Below, in pieces: positions 1 through 9,215 of a DNA stretch of 40,736 bases. This DNA is from Gemmatimonadota bacterium (GTDB taxonomy: Bacteria; Gemmatimonadota; Gemmatimonadetes; Longimicrobiales; Gaopeijiaceae): contig QJYK01000236.1 in the NCBI GenBank assembly GCA_003248075.1, positions 1 through 40,736 of the forward strand. The letters are read 5' to 3'. Each line of letters begins with the position of its first letter. Position 1 is the stretch's first letter. The position numbers and the translations under genes were made by a program. The notes under the pieces are model-generated. The model saw nothing but the letters and a program-made list of their open reading frames with translations, searched no databases and was not told the origin of the DNA.

Positions 1-1856
1 TCGGGCATCCCCGCTGGGGTCACGTTCTCCCAGTGACCGCCGCCGTCCCTGGACAGGTGCACGAGCCCGTCGTCGCTCCCGTCCCAGAGCTCCCCCGGCA
101 CCCCGGGCGCCTCCGCGAGCGCGAAGACGGTCCCGTAGGTCTCGACCGTGGTGATGTCGTGATCGATGGGACCGCCGGGCGCGACCTGGCGAGCCGGATC
201 GTTTCGTGTGAGATCGGGGCTGACGACCTCCCAGGTCCAGCCACCGTCGCGGGACCGATGGACGTGGTTGGACGTGTGGTACAGGACCTCGGGGTCATGG
301 ATGGAGAACAGGATCGGCGCATTCCACTGGAAGCGGTACTTGAGCGTCGATGGCGCCTGACCGAGCGCGAGCACCGGATACGTCGAGACGTTGCGGGTCT
401 GACCGTTGGCCCGGTCCAGGCGCGTGATCTCCCCACCGTAGCTGCCGGCGAAGACGATGTTCGGATTCACGGGGTCCACGGCCACGTAACCACTCTCCCC
501 GCCGCCCACCTCGTACCACGATTCCGTCGGGGTCAACGTCGGCCCGACCACGCTCGGGATGGAGATGGTGCTGTTGTCCTGCTGTGCACCGTACACGCGA
601 TAGGGGAACTGCTCATCCACCGTGAGTCGGTAGATCTCGGCCGTGGGCTGGTTGAGCAGGGTGGACCAGGTGCGACCTCCATTGACGGTTACGGCCGCAC
701 CACCGTCCTGCGCGCTGACCATGACGGCGGGGTCGTCCGGGTTGATCCACAGATCGTGGTTGTCGATGTGGGGCTGCTCGACCGCTTGGAAGCGACGGCC
801 GCCGTCCACCGACTTGTAGAGACGCGTGGTCAGATCGTAGACCGTGTCCTCGTCTTTGGGGTCGACGTAGACGTGGCCGTAGTACCAGGCGCGCTCGAAG
901 AGCTTGCGGTCGTCGTTGATGAGCCGGAAGCTCTCACCCCCGTCGTCGGAGCGGTACAGTCCTCCCCGCTCTGCGTGCTGCACGATGGCATAGATGCGCC
1001 GCGGGTTGGACGCGGCGATCGCCACGCCCACCCTTCCTACGACATCCTCGGGGAGGCCGTTCGCGACCTTTTCCCAGCTGTCGCCACCGTCCCGGGTGCG
1101 ATACACGCCGCTCTCCGAGCTGCCGGAGACGATGGCCCAGGGCTCGCGCCTCCCCGTCCAGGCCGCCGCGTACAGAGTGCGGGGGTCACTCGGGTCCATG
1201 GCCAGGTCCACGACACCGGTGCTGTCGTTGATGAAGAGCACGTTGTCCCAGGTGCGCCCGCCGTCGGTCGAGCGGAACACCCCCCGCTCCGGATTGGGTC
1301 CGAAGGCGTGCCCGAGGGCCGCCACGTACACCCGATCGGGATCGGAGGGGTGCACCCGCACGCGGCCGATCTGGCCGGCCTGCTCGAGTCCCGCGAGCCG
1401 CCAGGTCTGACCGCGATCCGAGGAGCGGTACAGACCCCGCCCGGTCGAGACGTTGCCCCTGAGGCAGGCGGAGCCGGTGCCCACGTACAGGACGCGGGCG
1501 TCGGAAGGCGCCACCGCGATCGCGCCGATCGAGCCCACGGGGACCTGTCCGTCCGTCAGGTTCTCCCAGCTCTCCCCGAAGTCCTCGGTCCTCCAAACCC
1601 CTCCCCCCGTCGACCCCATGTAGAAGACACGGGGCTCGCCGACCACGCCGGTCACCGCGGTGGAGCGCCCGCCCCGAATCGGGCCGATCATGCGGTAGGC
1701 CAGGGCCGAGTAGAGCGCGGGATCGATCACCTCGTTGGTCGGGTCCGGGGGGGGCTGGGAGACCTGCGCGAACGCCGAAGAGCCGGCCGTCACGGCGAGG
1801 ATGACGACGGAGAGGGCGGGGAGGGGTCGGCAGCGTCCGCGAAGCGAGCGGGTCAT
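1..1856 (-). CDS. Exported BNR/sortilin-like beta-propeller protein (partial, C-terminus off the left edge)
   Basis: The frame opens at ATG 1856 and stays open to base 1, giving about 618 residues. Residues 1-30 form a signal peptide ending SSAFA before Gln31, so the protein is exported. The rest is a beta-propeller with many Asp-box (BNR) motifs of the S-x-D-x-G-x-x-W type, such as RTEDFGESWE, RSSDRGQTWR, RSTDGGRTWD and RSRDGGWTWE. The opening YRMIGPIRGGRSTAVTGV is typical of the large 'glycosyl hydrolase / VPS10-like' propellers of Gemmatimonadota and Acidobacteriota, which usually reach about 1000 residues, so roughly a third is missing. The enzymatic annotation of that family is not proven; these proteins may bind or process extracellular polymers or peptides. 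It diverges from the DUF1028 gene. The family call is firm, the activity unknown. Confidence 0.9.
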   Translation of the reverse strand, partial: MTRSLRGRCRPLPALSVVILAVTAGSSAFAQVSQPPPDPTNEVIDPALYSALAYRMIGPIRGGRSTAVTGVVGEPRVFYMGSTGGGVWRTEDFGESWENLTDGQVPVGSIGAIAVAPSDARVLYVGTGSACLRGNVSTGRGLYRSSDRGQTWRLAGLEQAGQIGRVRVHPSDPDRVYVAALGHAFGPNPERGVFRSTDGGRTWDNVLFINDSTGVVDLAMDPSDPRTLYAAAWTGRREPWAIVSGSSESGVYRTRDGGDSWEKVANGLPEDVVGRVGVAIAASNPRRIYAIVQHAERGGLYRSDDGGESFRLINDDRKLFERAWYYGHVYVDPKDEDTVYDLTTRLYKSVDGGRRFQAVEQPHIDNHDLWINPDDPAVMVSAQDGGAAVTVNGGRTWSTLLNQPTAEIYRLTVDEQFPYRVYGAQQDNSTISIPSVVGPTLTPTESWYEVGGGESGYVAVDPVNPNIVFAGSYGGEITRLDRANGQTRNVSTYPVLALGQAPSTLKYRFQWNAPILFSIHDPEVLYHTSNHVHRSRDGGWTWEVVSPDLTRNDPARQVAPGGPIDHDITTVETYGTVFALAEAPGVPGELWDGSDDGLVHLSRDGGGHWENVTPAGMP

Positions 1857-1999
1857 GGGTCCGCCTCGGCCAGGGATGAACCGACGGCGCGGCGCAGGGC
1901 CCCCTGCTTGACCGGCCGCCGGAGAGGGCTACTCGTACACGTCCGCCGGCACCTTATCGCCGACGGAAGCCGGACGCCAGGTGATCTCGGGAGGTATGC

Positions 2000-3043
2000 A
2001 TGATGGTGCGAACGTGCGTGTTTGCGGGCTTCGGGGCCGTGCTGCTCTGGGGGGCGCCGGCCCTCGCTCAGGAGCCGGCGGCCTGGGTGCGGGACTTCAC
2101 CTTCCACACCTTCTCGATCGCGGCCATCGATCCCCGCACCGGAGAGGCCGGGGTGGCGGTCACGACCCGGAATCCGTGCGTGGGCGCCGCCGTGCCGTGG
2201 GTGCGCAAGGGCGTGGGCGCCGTGGCGACCCAGGCGTCGGCGCGCACCGAGTACGGCGTGGAGCTCCTCGACCTCATGGAGCAGGGGGGTTCGCCGCAGG
2301 AGGCGATGGACCGACTCCTGGCTCAGGACCCGGAGCGGGAGAGCCGGCAGCTCGGCGTCATCGGTGTCGACGGCCGCTCGGCGCAGCACACCGGTGCCAA
2401 CAACAGCGCCTGGGCGGGGCACCGGTCCGGTCCGAGCTACGTCACCCAAGGGAACATCCTCGTGGGGCCGCAGGTGCTCGAGGCGGTCGCGCGCACATTC
2501 GAGGCGAGCGAGGGCGCACCCCGTCACCTGGCCGACCGCCTGATCGAGGCGCTGAATGCCGGCCAGCAAGCGGGGGGTGACGCCCGTCACGGGGAGACTC
2601 AGTCCGCGACGGTGATCGTGGTGGATCCCCGGCCCGGCATGTCGCGCCGTCAGGACGGCCAATCCGTGCACATCAACGTGTGCGAGCATCCCGAGCCGGT
2701 GCGCGAGATGAGACGGATCTACGACACGATCTCCGAGACCCTGGGGTTTCGCACGCTCATGCAGGAGGTGGGCAACGACGTCTTCCAGCTCAAGCTCATG
2801 CTTCAGGGCCTCGGTTACTTCCGCCCGGGCGAGGCCGATTCCACCTGGGTCGATCCGGGCCTGTACACCCAGGAGGCGGTGGACGCCGTGGATCGATTCC
2901 GTCGCGACCAGGGGTGGAGGACCACGGTTCCCGGGTACGTCGATGCCGAGACGATCGACGCGCTCTGGAGCCGGCTCGAGGAGCAGGGGAGGGCGGATGA
3001 CCTACGGGTGCGGCTGCTGGAGGTGCTCCGCGTCCGGCGTTGA
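2000..3043 (+). CDS. Secreted DUF1028 Ntn-hydrolase-like protein with C-terminal peptidoglycan-binding-like domain
   Basis: The protein has 347 residues. GGGAGG at 1989-1994 precedes two in-frame ATG codons at 2000 and 2003; either could be used. Residues 1-23 are a signal peptide ending PALAQ. Residues about 34-235 match DUF1028: HTFSIAAIDPRTGEAGVAV near the start, then GVGAVATQA and a region rich in G and N (TGANNSAW). DUF1028 is thought to have an Ntn-hydrolase-like fold, but its substrate is unknown. Residues about 265-345 (LKLMLQGLGYFRPG, then TQEAVDAVDRFRRDQGW) resemble a peptidoglycan-binding helical repeat, as in other DUF1028 proteins. Export plus this domain suggests action at the cell wall or outside the cell, which is inference. 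Confidence 0.88.
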   Translation: MMVRTCVFAGFGAVLLWGAPALAQEPAAWVRDFTFHTFSIAAIDPRTGEAGVAVTTRNPCVGAAVPWVRKGVGAVATQASARTEYGVELLDLMEQGGSPQEAMDRLLAQDPERESRQLGVIGVDGRSAQHTGANNSAWAGHRSGPSYVTQGNILVGPQVLEAVARTFEASEGAPRHLADRLIEALNAGQQAGGDARHGETQSATVIVVDPRPGMSRRQDGQSVHINVCEHPEPVREMRRIYDTISETLGFRTLMQEVGNDVFQLKLMLQGLGYFRPGEADSTWVDPGLYTQEAVDAVDRFRRDQGWRTTVPGYVDAETIDALWSRLEEQGRADDLRVRLLEVLRVRR

Positions 3044-3059
3044 CCATGCCGCGCCGGGC

Positions 3060-3092
3060 TTGATGCGCCGCACCCCCCCGTTCCCTAGCTTG
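3060..3092 (+). promoter_or_regulatory. Candidate promoter of the propeller kinase gene
   Basis: TTGATG at 3060-3065 is followed after 20 bases by TAGCTTG at 3086-3092, which lies 32 bases before the GTG start at 3125. The spacing is longer than the usual sigma-70 17 bases. TAGCTTG resembles the TA-N2-TT-G element of Bacteroidota promoters. The same TAGCTTG heptamer occurs upstream of the opposing kinase gene (8337-8343, minus strand). This rests on pattern alone. Confidence 0.3.
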
Positions 3093-3124
3093 GGCGCGAC
3101 GCGCCGACCCTGAAGGGAGACTTC

Positions 3125-5752
3125 GTGCCCGATCTCATCGACCGCCTTGGGGCCGCCTTCTCGGGCCGGTACGAGATCCTGAGGGAGCTGGGCCAGGGTG
3201 GGATGGCGACGGTCTACCTGGCCGACGACTTGAAGCATGGGCGTAAGGTCGCGGTCAAGGTGCTGAGACCGGAGCTCGCCGCCGTGATCGGCGGCGAGCG
3301 CTTCATCGCCGAGATCCGGACGACGGCCCAGCTCCAGCACCCGCACATCCTGCCGCTCTTCGATTCGGGCCAGGCCGACGGGTTCCTCTACTACGTCATG
3401 CCCTACGTCGAGGGCGAGTCGCTGCGCGCCAGGCTCGAGCGCGAGCGGCAGCTCGACGTCGAGGACGCGGTCCACATCGCCCGGGCGGCGGCGAGCGCGC
3501 TCCAGTACGCGCACGACCACGGCGTCATCCACCGGGACATCAAGCCCGAGAACATCTTGCTCCATGCGGGGGAGCCGGTGGTGGCCGACTTCGGGATCGC
3601 GCTGGCGCTGAGCGCTGCGGGAGGGGGGCGCCTGACGGAGACCGGCCTGTCGCTGGGCACGCCGCACTACATGAGCCCGGAGCAGGCGTCGGCCGACCGG
3701 GACCTGACTGCGCGGTCCGACATCTACGCGCTGGCGTGCGTCCTCTACGAGATGCTCTCCGGCCAGCCTCCCCACACCGGCCCGACGGCTCAGAGCATCC
3801 TGGTCCGGATCCTCACCGAGGAGCCCCGGTCGATCACGGACCTGCGGCAGTCCGTGCCCGGTCACGTGGCGGCTGTCGTGTCGAAGGGGCTGGAGAAGCT
3901 CCCCGCCGATCGGTTTCGGAGCGCCGACGCGCTGAGAAGGGCGCTCGAGGATCCGTCGTTCACCCACGTGCGGGGCGACGCGCAGGCGGCGGCACCGTTC
4001 GGTGGCAGGCGGACCGCGGGGGACCGTCCCCAGAGCGCCTGGAGCGCGGCGCACACGGCGGTGACCGCCTTGCTCGCGCTGTCGACCGCTTGGCTCGCGC
4101 TCGGGAGCCGACGTGGGGCCTCCCCCGTCCCGAACGGACCACCTGTCGCCTTTGTCGCCCGGGACGGGATGCCCCCCGAAGGCTTCCTCCAGGTCGAGGT
4201 CGGAGCCGATGGGACCGTCGCGTTCGCACCCCGGGGTGCCATCTTCGTGCGGCGCCCGGGAGCGCTCGAATTCACCCGATTGGTCGACGCCGAGTGGGCG
4301 GAGTTCGGGTTCTCGCCGGATGGCGAGGAGATCGTCTTCACGCTCGAGTTTCCCGGAAAAGGACTGCGGAAGGTCCCCGTGGACGGCGGGGCCGTCGTGA
4401 CCCTCTTCACCGGAGGAGATCGGGTCATCGGAACGCCGGTCTGGGGCGAGGACGGTTGGGTCTACTTCGATGCGGGGGAGGAGGTGGCGGCGCGCTCCGC
4501 CCTGCACCGGGTGTCCGAGGTGGGCGGAGACACGGAGCTGCTGCTGGAGGTGCCCGGCAGCGCGTTGGCCCCCACGGCGCTGCTTCCGGGCGGTGGTGGG
4601 CTCATCTATACCCAGCAGGACGGAGGCCAGCCTCCCAGGATCATGCTCCTGGACCTGGAGAGCGGGGATACGGCGGAGCTGGTGGGGGAAGGCAGCCAGG
4701 CCCGATGGTCCCCGACCGGCCATCTCGTGTTCGGGCATCCCAGCGGAGCCCTCTGGGCCATTCCCTTCGACCTCGACGGGCTCCGGGTGACCGGACCGCC
4801 GCTGCCCGTCGTCGAGAATGTCCTGGTCGGGACCTGGTGGACCCACTTCGGCCTGAGCCCGAGCGGGACCCTGGCGTACATGACCGGATCGAGCTCGCAC
4901 TGGAGGTTCGCCCTGATGGACGAGGGGGGGAGTCGGGAGACGCTCCCCATCGAGCCCAGCGATCACGAGGACATCCAGATCTCTCCAGATGGCCGCTTCG
5001 CGGCGTACACGCGAGAAGACGACATCCACGTCATCGATCTCGACCGCGGCTCGAGCTTCGCGCTCACCGAGGGTGGCACGGGACGACACAGCCCCGTATG
5101 GTCACCGGACGGGCGCCGCATCGCCTACGGGTCCCCGGACGGCGTGCGGGTCCGCCCTGTGGACCGGTCGTCGGATCCCGTGACTCTCGAGGGCACCTCG
5201 ACGGTCCACCCGCGGCAGTGGCTCGACGACGGGACCCTTACGCTCGAATCGGACGTTGCCGACATCGCCGCGATCCGTGTGGACGAGAACGCGCCGCCCC
5301 GGATGCTCCTCCATGCGGAATGGTCCGAGAACAGACCTTCCATCTCTCCCGACCGGCGGTGGCTCGCATACCTGAGTGATCGCAGCGGGTCGACCCAGCT
5401 CTATGTCCGGAGCTGGCCCGCCCTCGAGGCCGAGACCCGGATCTCGGCCGGTGACGCGGAGGTCCGTATAGGAGCGCCGGTGTGGTCGCCGGACTCGCGC
5501 ACGCTGTACTACCTGGAGGGTCCACAGCTCATCGCGGCCGACGTGCGGGCCGAAGGCGGGCTCGTCGTGGAGGGCAGGCGACCGCTTCCCGGACGGGTGT
5601 ACGGATTTCTCCAGGGGTCCCATCCCGACGGGCGGGTTCTGATCGCCGAGCCGGCGGCGTCCGCCGGGGTGGGGGAGGCCAGCGAGCCGTCGCGGCTCGT
5701 CGTCGTGGGCAACTGGTTCACAGAGCTTCGGGAGCGGCTGGGCGGGCGCTGA
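3125..5752 (+). CDS. Membrane Ser/Thr protein kinase with extracytoplasmic WD40/TolB-like propeller
   Basis: The protein has 875 residues and starts at GTG 3125 with AAGGGAGA just upstream. The kinase domain spans residues about 16-275: glycine loop GQGGMATV, ATP-binding Lys45, catalytic loop HRDIKPEN with Asp138, DFG at 155-157, and activation segment GTPHYMSPEQ. All key residues are present, so it should be active. A single membrane segment lies near 311-327. The remaining ~540 residues form a PD40/TolB-like propeller with repeats such as FSPDGEEIVF, WSPTGHLVF, ISPDGRFAAYT, WSPDGRRIAYG and WSPDSRTLYYL. The layout, a cytoplasmic kinase joined to an external propeller sensor, is common in Gemmatimonadota and Acidobacteriota. 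Ligand and targets are unknown. It converges on another kinase gene 20 bases away. Confidence 0.95.
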   Translation: MPDLIDRLGAAFSGRYEILRELGQGGMATVYLADDLKHGRKVAVKVLRPELAAVIGGERFIAEIRTTAQLQHPHILPLFDSGQADGFLYYVMPYVEGESLRARLERERQLDVEDAVHIARAAASALQYAHDHGVIHRDIKPENILLHAGEPVVADFGIALALSAAGGGRLTETGLSLGTPHYMSPEQASADRDLTARSDIYALACVLYEMLSGQPPHTGPTAQSILVRILTEEPRSITDLRQSVPGHVAAVVSKGLEKLPADRFRSADALRRALEDPSFTHVRGDAQAAAPFGGRRTAGDRPQSAWSAAHTAVTALLALSTAWLALGSRRGASPVPNGPPVAFVARDGMPPEGFLQVEVGADGTVAFAPRGAIFVRRPGALEFTRLVDAEWAEFGFSPDGEEIVFTLEFPGKGLRKVPVDGGAVVTLFTGGDRVIGTPVWGEDGWVYFDAGEEVAARSALHRVSEVGGDTELLLEVPGSALAPTALLPGGGGLIYTQQDGGQPPRIMLLDLESGDTAELVGEGSQARWSPTGHLVFGHPSGALWAIPFDLDGLRVTGPPLPVVENVLVGTWWTHFGLSPSGTLAYMTGSSSHWRFALMDEGGSRETLPIEPSDHEDIQISPDGRFAAYTREDDIHVIDLDRGSSFALTEGGTGRHSPVWSPDGRRIAYGSPDGVRVRPVDRSSDPVTLEGTSTVHPRQWLDDGTLTLESDVADIAAIRVDENAPPRMLLHAEWSENRPSISPDRRWLAYLSDRSGSTQLYVRSWPALEAETRISAGDAEVRIGAPVWSPDSRTLYYLEGPQLIAADVRAEGGLVVEGRRPLPGRVYGFLQGSHPDGRVLIAEPAASAGVGEASEPSRLVVVGNWFTELRERLGGR

Positions 5753-5772
5753 GCCCCCTACCTGACGGCTCC

Positions 5773-8316
5773 TCAGGCCATGCGCATGCGCCGGAGCAGG
5801 CCCTCGAATCGGGGGTCCTTGCGGAGCGGATCGAACCACGGCCCGAGCTGGATATAGAGGAGCAGCGTGCGCTGGAGGACGAACAGGCGCCATGAGGGAT
5901 CGTCCAGCGCGTCCTCGAGGAGACGGAACGCCCGGTCGTTGTCCCCGAGCCAGCCCCAGATGAGCCCCACCCAGCCCGCGTCCACTCCCTGCTTTCCCTC
6001 ACGCTCGATGACGTCGAGAGCGCGCTCGCGGTCGCCAGCGGCCGCGAAGACGTACGCCTTGGACGACCACGCGAGCACCGGGTTGGGGTGGTACTCGCGA
6101 AGACTCTCCCACGCCTCGAGCGCGCGGTCGTGGGCCCCGAGGTGGCTCGAAAGGAGCAGGCGCCACGCGTACGCGGAGAAGAAGCGCGGCGCCAGCTCGA
6201 CCGTGCGATCCAGCTCGGCCTGGGCCCGATCGTAATCGCCCGCCAGGAAGTGCACGATCCCGCTGGTGACCGCGATCGCGTGGGACAGCGGGTCGAGCTC
6301 AACCGCGGCGCCGATCTCGGCCACGGCCTCATCCCGTCGGCCCAGCGCGATCAGCAGCGTGGAATACCACTGATGCGCCGTGGCGTAGTTGGGGTTGATC
6401 TCGATGGCCCTGCGGTACGCCCGCTCCTCGCCGGGCCAGTCACGCTCGGCGCGGAGGATCTGGCCCCGCGACGCGTGCGCTTCCGCCAGGTCGTCGTCCA
6501 GCTGGAGCGCACGGTCCACCGCGGCTCGAGCGCGGTGGAGGGACTCGAGCTCGTTACGGAATCCGTAGCCGCCGAGCAGAAGGTTGACGTCGGCCAGCCC
6601 GGCGTAGGCCGGGGCGAAGAGCGGGTCGCGGGTCACCGCGCGCTGGAACTGCTCCTCGGCATCCTCCAACGCGCTCTGCGTCCTGCGATTCCACAGGTAG
6701 CGCCCCTTCAAGTAGAGGTCGTGCGCCTCCACGTCCGCGGTGGGTCTGCGCCGCAGGATCGACCGCTCGGTATCGGTGATGCGCGCGCGCAGGGCACGTG
6801 CGATCCGCTGGGCGATCTCGCTCTGGATGTCGAAGATATCCGTCAGCTCCCGGTCGAACGTTTCGGACCAGACGGGGGCATCCGAGCTCACGTCGATGAG
6901 CTGGCTGACGACGCGGACGCGGGTCCCGGTGCGTCGAACGCTTCCCTCGAGAACGTGGCCGACCTTGAGCTCGCGTCCGATCCTGGGGATGGGCACCCGG
7001 GTGTCGCGATAGCGCATGACCGACGTCCTGGAGATGACCTTCAGCTCGTGGATCCGGGAGAGGTGCGCGATGATGTCCTCCATGACGCCATCGCTGAAGT
7101 ACTCGGTCTCGGCGTCTCGGCTGAGGTTGCCGAAGGGGAGGACCGCCACGGACTTCGGCACTCCGCTCCCGAGCCCCCGGGACGGGAGGAGCCGTTTCAG
7201 GCTCCCCAGCCAACTCCCGGCCCGGCGGGACGGTGCGTGGGTCGTCGGAAGCGACTGGAGGCGGTGCCAGTCGGACAACGCCCGACCGAAGTCGTCGGCG
7301 CTCTGCCAACGGGCCTCCGCCCGCTCCTCGAGCGCCTTGGCGAGCAGGCGCTCGAGATCCTCGGGAAGGGCTCCGTTTCCCGTGGCCGAATCCTCCGACC
7401 GCCCCCTCCAGGGTCTTCCCGTGATCGCTTCCATGAGGACGACGCCCAGCGCGAAGACGTCGGAGCGTGGGGTCGAGCTCCCCCCGAACCGCTCCGGCGC
7501 CATGTACCGGGGTGTTCCGACGGCGAGACCGGTCGCCGTGAGCTCGTCACTCCCGGGATCGACGAAGCCGCGCGCGATGCCGAAGTCGACCACCTGGACC
7601 TGGTCCTCCGACAGAAGGATGTTGCTGGGCTTGACGTCGCGATGCAGTACGCCTCGCCCGTGCGCATGGGCGAGAGCATCCGCGACCGCGATGCCGATGC
7701 GGACGGCCTCCAGCGGCGGGAGGCGGCCCAAACGGTCCAGGCGGATCCGGAGGGACTCGCCTTCGACATAGGGCATGATGTAGTAGAGGACCCTGCCGGC
7801 CACGCCCGAGTCGAGCAGAGGAAGGATGTTCGGATGCTGGAGGCCCGCTGTGATGCGGATCTCCCGCTGGAAACGCGGGCCGAGGTCCGGGTCTCCCTTG
7901 GGGTGGATCGTCTTGATGGCCACGCGTCGCCCGTGCTTGAGGTCGACGGCGAGGAAGACCAGGCCCATACCGCCCCGGTCGAGAAGCGCCTCCACCCGGT
8001 AGCGGTCTCCGAGGGCGGACTCGAGCTCCGCCTGAACCGCCTCGACGCTCGCGGCCGCGCCCTCGGAATCTCCCGCAGTGTCTCCGACGTCGATCCGCTC
8101 CCGCAGGTCGCCGAAAAAGGCCTCGGCACCCTGCGCGACCCGCAGCAACGACTCCACCTCGGCGCGCAGCGCAGGGTCACCTCCGCAACGCTCCGCCACG
8201 AACGTGGCGCGCTCATCGGCGGGACGCTCCATCGCGTCGGCGAAGAGCTCCTGAGCGCGAAGGAACTGCCGGGGGTCTTCGGGAGGGTTCGGGTCCAACG
8301 ATACCTCGGGCCTCAA
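5773..8316 (-). CDS. Cytoplasmic Ser/Thr protein kinase with FlgO/TolB-like N-domain and TPR repeats
   Basis: This is an 847-residue protein if the TTG at 8316 is used. A second TTG at 8298 (codon 7) has GAGG five bases upstream and may be the true start. Residues 20-65 form a helical leader (RAQELFADAMERPADERATF) common in this kinase class. The kinase domain is at about 105-350: GGMGLVFL, Lys135, HRDVKPSN with Asp227, DFG at 244-246 and GTPRYMAPER. From 388 (SVAVLPFGNLS) to 500 lies the FlgO/TolB-like domain also found in TPR-bearing adenylate-cyclase-like regulators, with VGHVLEGSVRR as a marker. Residues about 510-830 are TPR repeats (AYAGLADVNLLLGGYG, AEAHASRGQILRAERDW). I see no membrane segment, so it is likely soluble and partner-binding. 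Targets are unknown. Confidence 0.94.
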   Translation of the reverse strand: MRPEVSLDPNPPEDPRQFLRAQELFADAMERPADERATFVAERCGGDPALRAEVESLLRVAQGAEAFFGDLRERIDVGDTAGDSEGAAASVEAVQAELESALGDRYRVEALLDRGGMGLVFLAVDLKHGRRVAIKTIHPKGDPDLGPRFQREIRITAGLQHPNILPLLDSGVAGRVLYYIMPYVEGESLRIRLDRLGRLPPLEAVRIGIAVADALAHAHGRGVLHRDVKPSNILLSEDQVQVVDFGIARGFVDPGSDELTATGLAVGTPRYMAPERFGGSSTPRSDVFALGVVLMEAITGRPWRGRSEDSATGNGALPEDLERLLAKALEERAEARWQSADDFGRALSDWHRLQSLPTTHAPSRRAGSWLGSLKRLLPSRGLGSGVPKSVAVLPFGNLSRDAETEYFSDGVMEDIIAHLSRIHELKVISRTSVMRYRDTRVPIPRIGRELKVGHVLEGSVRRTGTRVRVVSQLIDVSSDAPVWSETFDRELTDIFDIQSEIAQRIARALRARITDTERSILRRRPTADVEAHDLYLKGRYLWNRRTQSALEDAEEQFQRAVTRDPLFAPAYAGLADVNLLLGGYGFRNELESLHRARAAVDRALQLDDDLAEAHASRGQILRAERDWPGEERAYRRAIEINPNYATAHQWYSTLLIALGRRDEAVAEIGAAVELDPLSHAIAVTSGIVHFLAGDYDRAQAELDRTVELAPRFFSAYAWRLLLSSHLGAHDRALEAWESLREYHPNPVLAWSSKAYVFAAAGDRERALDVIEREGKQGVDAGWVGLIWGWLGDNDRAFRLLEDALDDPSWRLFVLQRTLLLYIQLGPWFDPLRKDPRFEGLLRRMRMA

Positions 8317-8402
8317 AACGCATCGACGCTGCGCTCCAAGCTACGGCAGGGCAGCCCGTCGGGGGAAGGCGCGTCAGGGGCCCGGACGACCGGGCCCCGA
8401 GC

Positions 8403-8828
8403 TCAAAGCCCTCCGGCGAGGCGTCGAACCGAGAAGCTGGACAGCGCCAGGCTCGGCGCGAGGATCCACCGGACGTGGTCGCCGGGGGTGGCGGGGATCA
8501 CGCCCGACACGTAGGTGCCCCGGGAGCCCAGGGGATCGGCCATGAGCCGCATGGTCCCGTCGTGGCCCAGCAGGGCCGTGGACAACGTGAAGGTCCTGCG
8601 TTCCAAGGTGCCCACCGAGCCCAGCGGGATCGGAGTGGATCCGCGGATAAGATACACGCGCATGTCCTGCACGTGTCGGTTCTCCACGGTGAGCAGCGCC
8701 CCGCCGGGGGCGGGATCCCGCAGGGGCTCGCCGGTCCCGGGTAGGAGATGCGTACACGCACACAGCAGGATCGTCGAGAAGGTCGCGGCTGGGGCGCGGG
8801 CCAAGCGGAACACGCGATCGTGGCGCAT
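8403..8828 (-). CDS. Small lipoprotein of unknown function
   Basis: The protein has 141 residues. ATG at 8828 is chosen because GGAGG lies seven bases upstream; a longer frame to 8876 lacks such a site. The N-terminus MRHDRVFRLARAPAATFS is followed by the lipobox LCAC, so it should be lipidated on that Cys and anchored in the inner or outer membrane. The mature part is short and beta-rich (TVENRHVQDMRVYLIRG, PLGSVGTLERRTFTL, YVSGVIPATPGDHVRWIL) and resembles small uncharacterised lipoproteins seen in Gemmatimonadota. I recognise no enzymatic motif. It lies upstream of the TPR kinase on the same strand with about 86 bases between, so co-transcription is possible. Its function is unknown. Confidence 0.75.
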   Translation of the reverse strand: MRHDRVFRLARAPAATFSTILLCACTHLLPGTGEPLRDPAPGGALLTVENRHVQDMRVYLIRGSTPIPLGSVGTLERRTFTLSTALLGHDGTMRLMADPLGSRGTYVSGVIPATPGDHVRWILAPSLALSSFSVRRLAGGL

Positions 8829-9215
8829 GGGAAGACCTCCGGCAGCGGCCCGGCTGCCGAAGGCGACGCCCGGCACCCTGGCCGCCAGAACAGGCCACCG
8901 AGACCGTCGAACCCGGCGGAGCCTCGACTGGCGTACGCCGTATACCCAGTGGCAAGGTCTCTACCACGGTGCGGCGCCACCGTCAGAATCCTCGTTAGCG
9001 CATGTAAGCCGCGGTGTTATGGGACTCGGGGCCACCGGGCAGGCTCGCGCGGTCGGCCGCCAAGAGGGAAAAAGAGTTCGGGTCGGGGAAGCCTTTACCT
9101 CGCCGGGCGCCCTACACGCTCAGTCGTCGACGAGCAGCGGCGCTCCGCGGCGTCCGGGGCCGTCGCCCGCGCGCCCTCCTCATCGTGCGCGGCGCAGGCG
9201 GCCCCGGATCTCCCG
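8829..9215. other. Non-coding gap between the lipoprotein and permease genes
   Basis: This 387-base stretch has no frame with family resemblance; open frames here have the arginine/proline-rich content of shadow frames. It holds the ribosome-binding site of the lipoprotein gene (GGAGG, minus strand, 8836-8840). A long imperfect hairpin has outer arms GGGGCCG at 9156-9162 and CGGCCCC at 9199-9205, ending 11 bases beyond the permease stop. It could end permease transcription but has no T-run. I see no tRNA-like or riboswitch-like structure. Confidence 0.4.

Noticed and set aside
1908-1936. TTGACC followed by a weak TACTCG as promoter for the DUF1028 gene
   Set aside because: The -10 box matches poorly and it lies far from the start at 2000; chance is likely.
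33-2003. 656-residue open frame on the plus strand
   Set aside because: It lies opposite the BNR-propeller gene, is rich in Arg/Gly/Val/His typical of antisense frames in GC-rich DNA, and has no recognisable domain; the minus strand shows a signal peptide and repeated Asp-box motifs.
3002-5089. 695-residue open frame on the minus strand
   Set aside because: Antisense to the propeller kinase, with composition typical of a shadow frame; the plus-strand kinase motifs are complete.
5751-5771. GAGCC/GGCTC hairpin between the convergent kinase genes
   Set aside because: Only five base pairs with an 11-base loop and no T-run; too weak to call a terminator.
6088-8514. 808-residue open frame on the plus strand
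   Set aside because: Antisense to the TPR kinase and partly to the lipoprotein gene; no domain or signal peptide, and both minus-strand genes are convincing.
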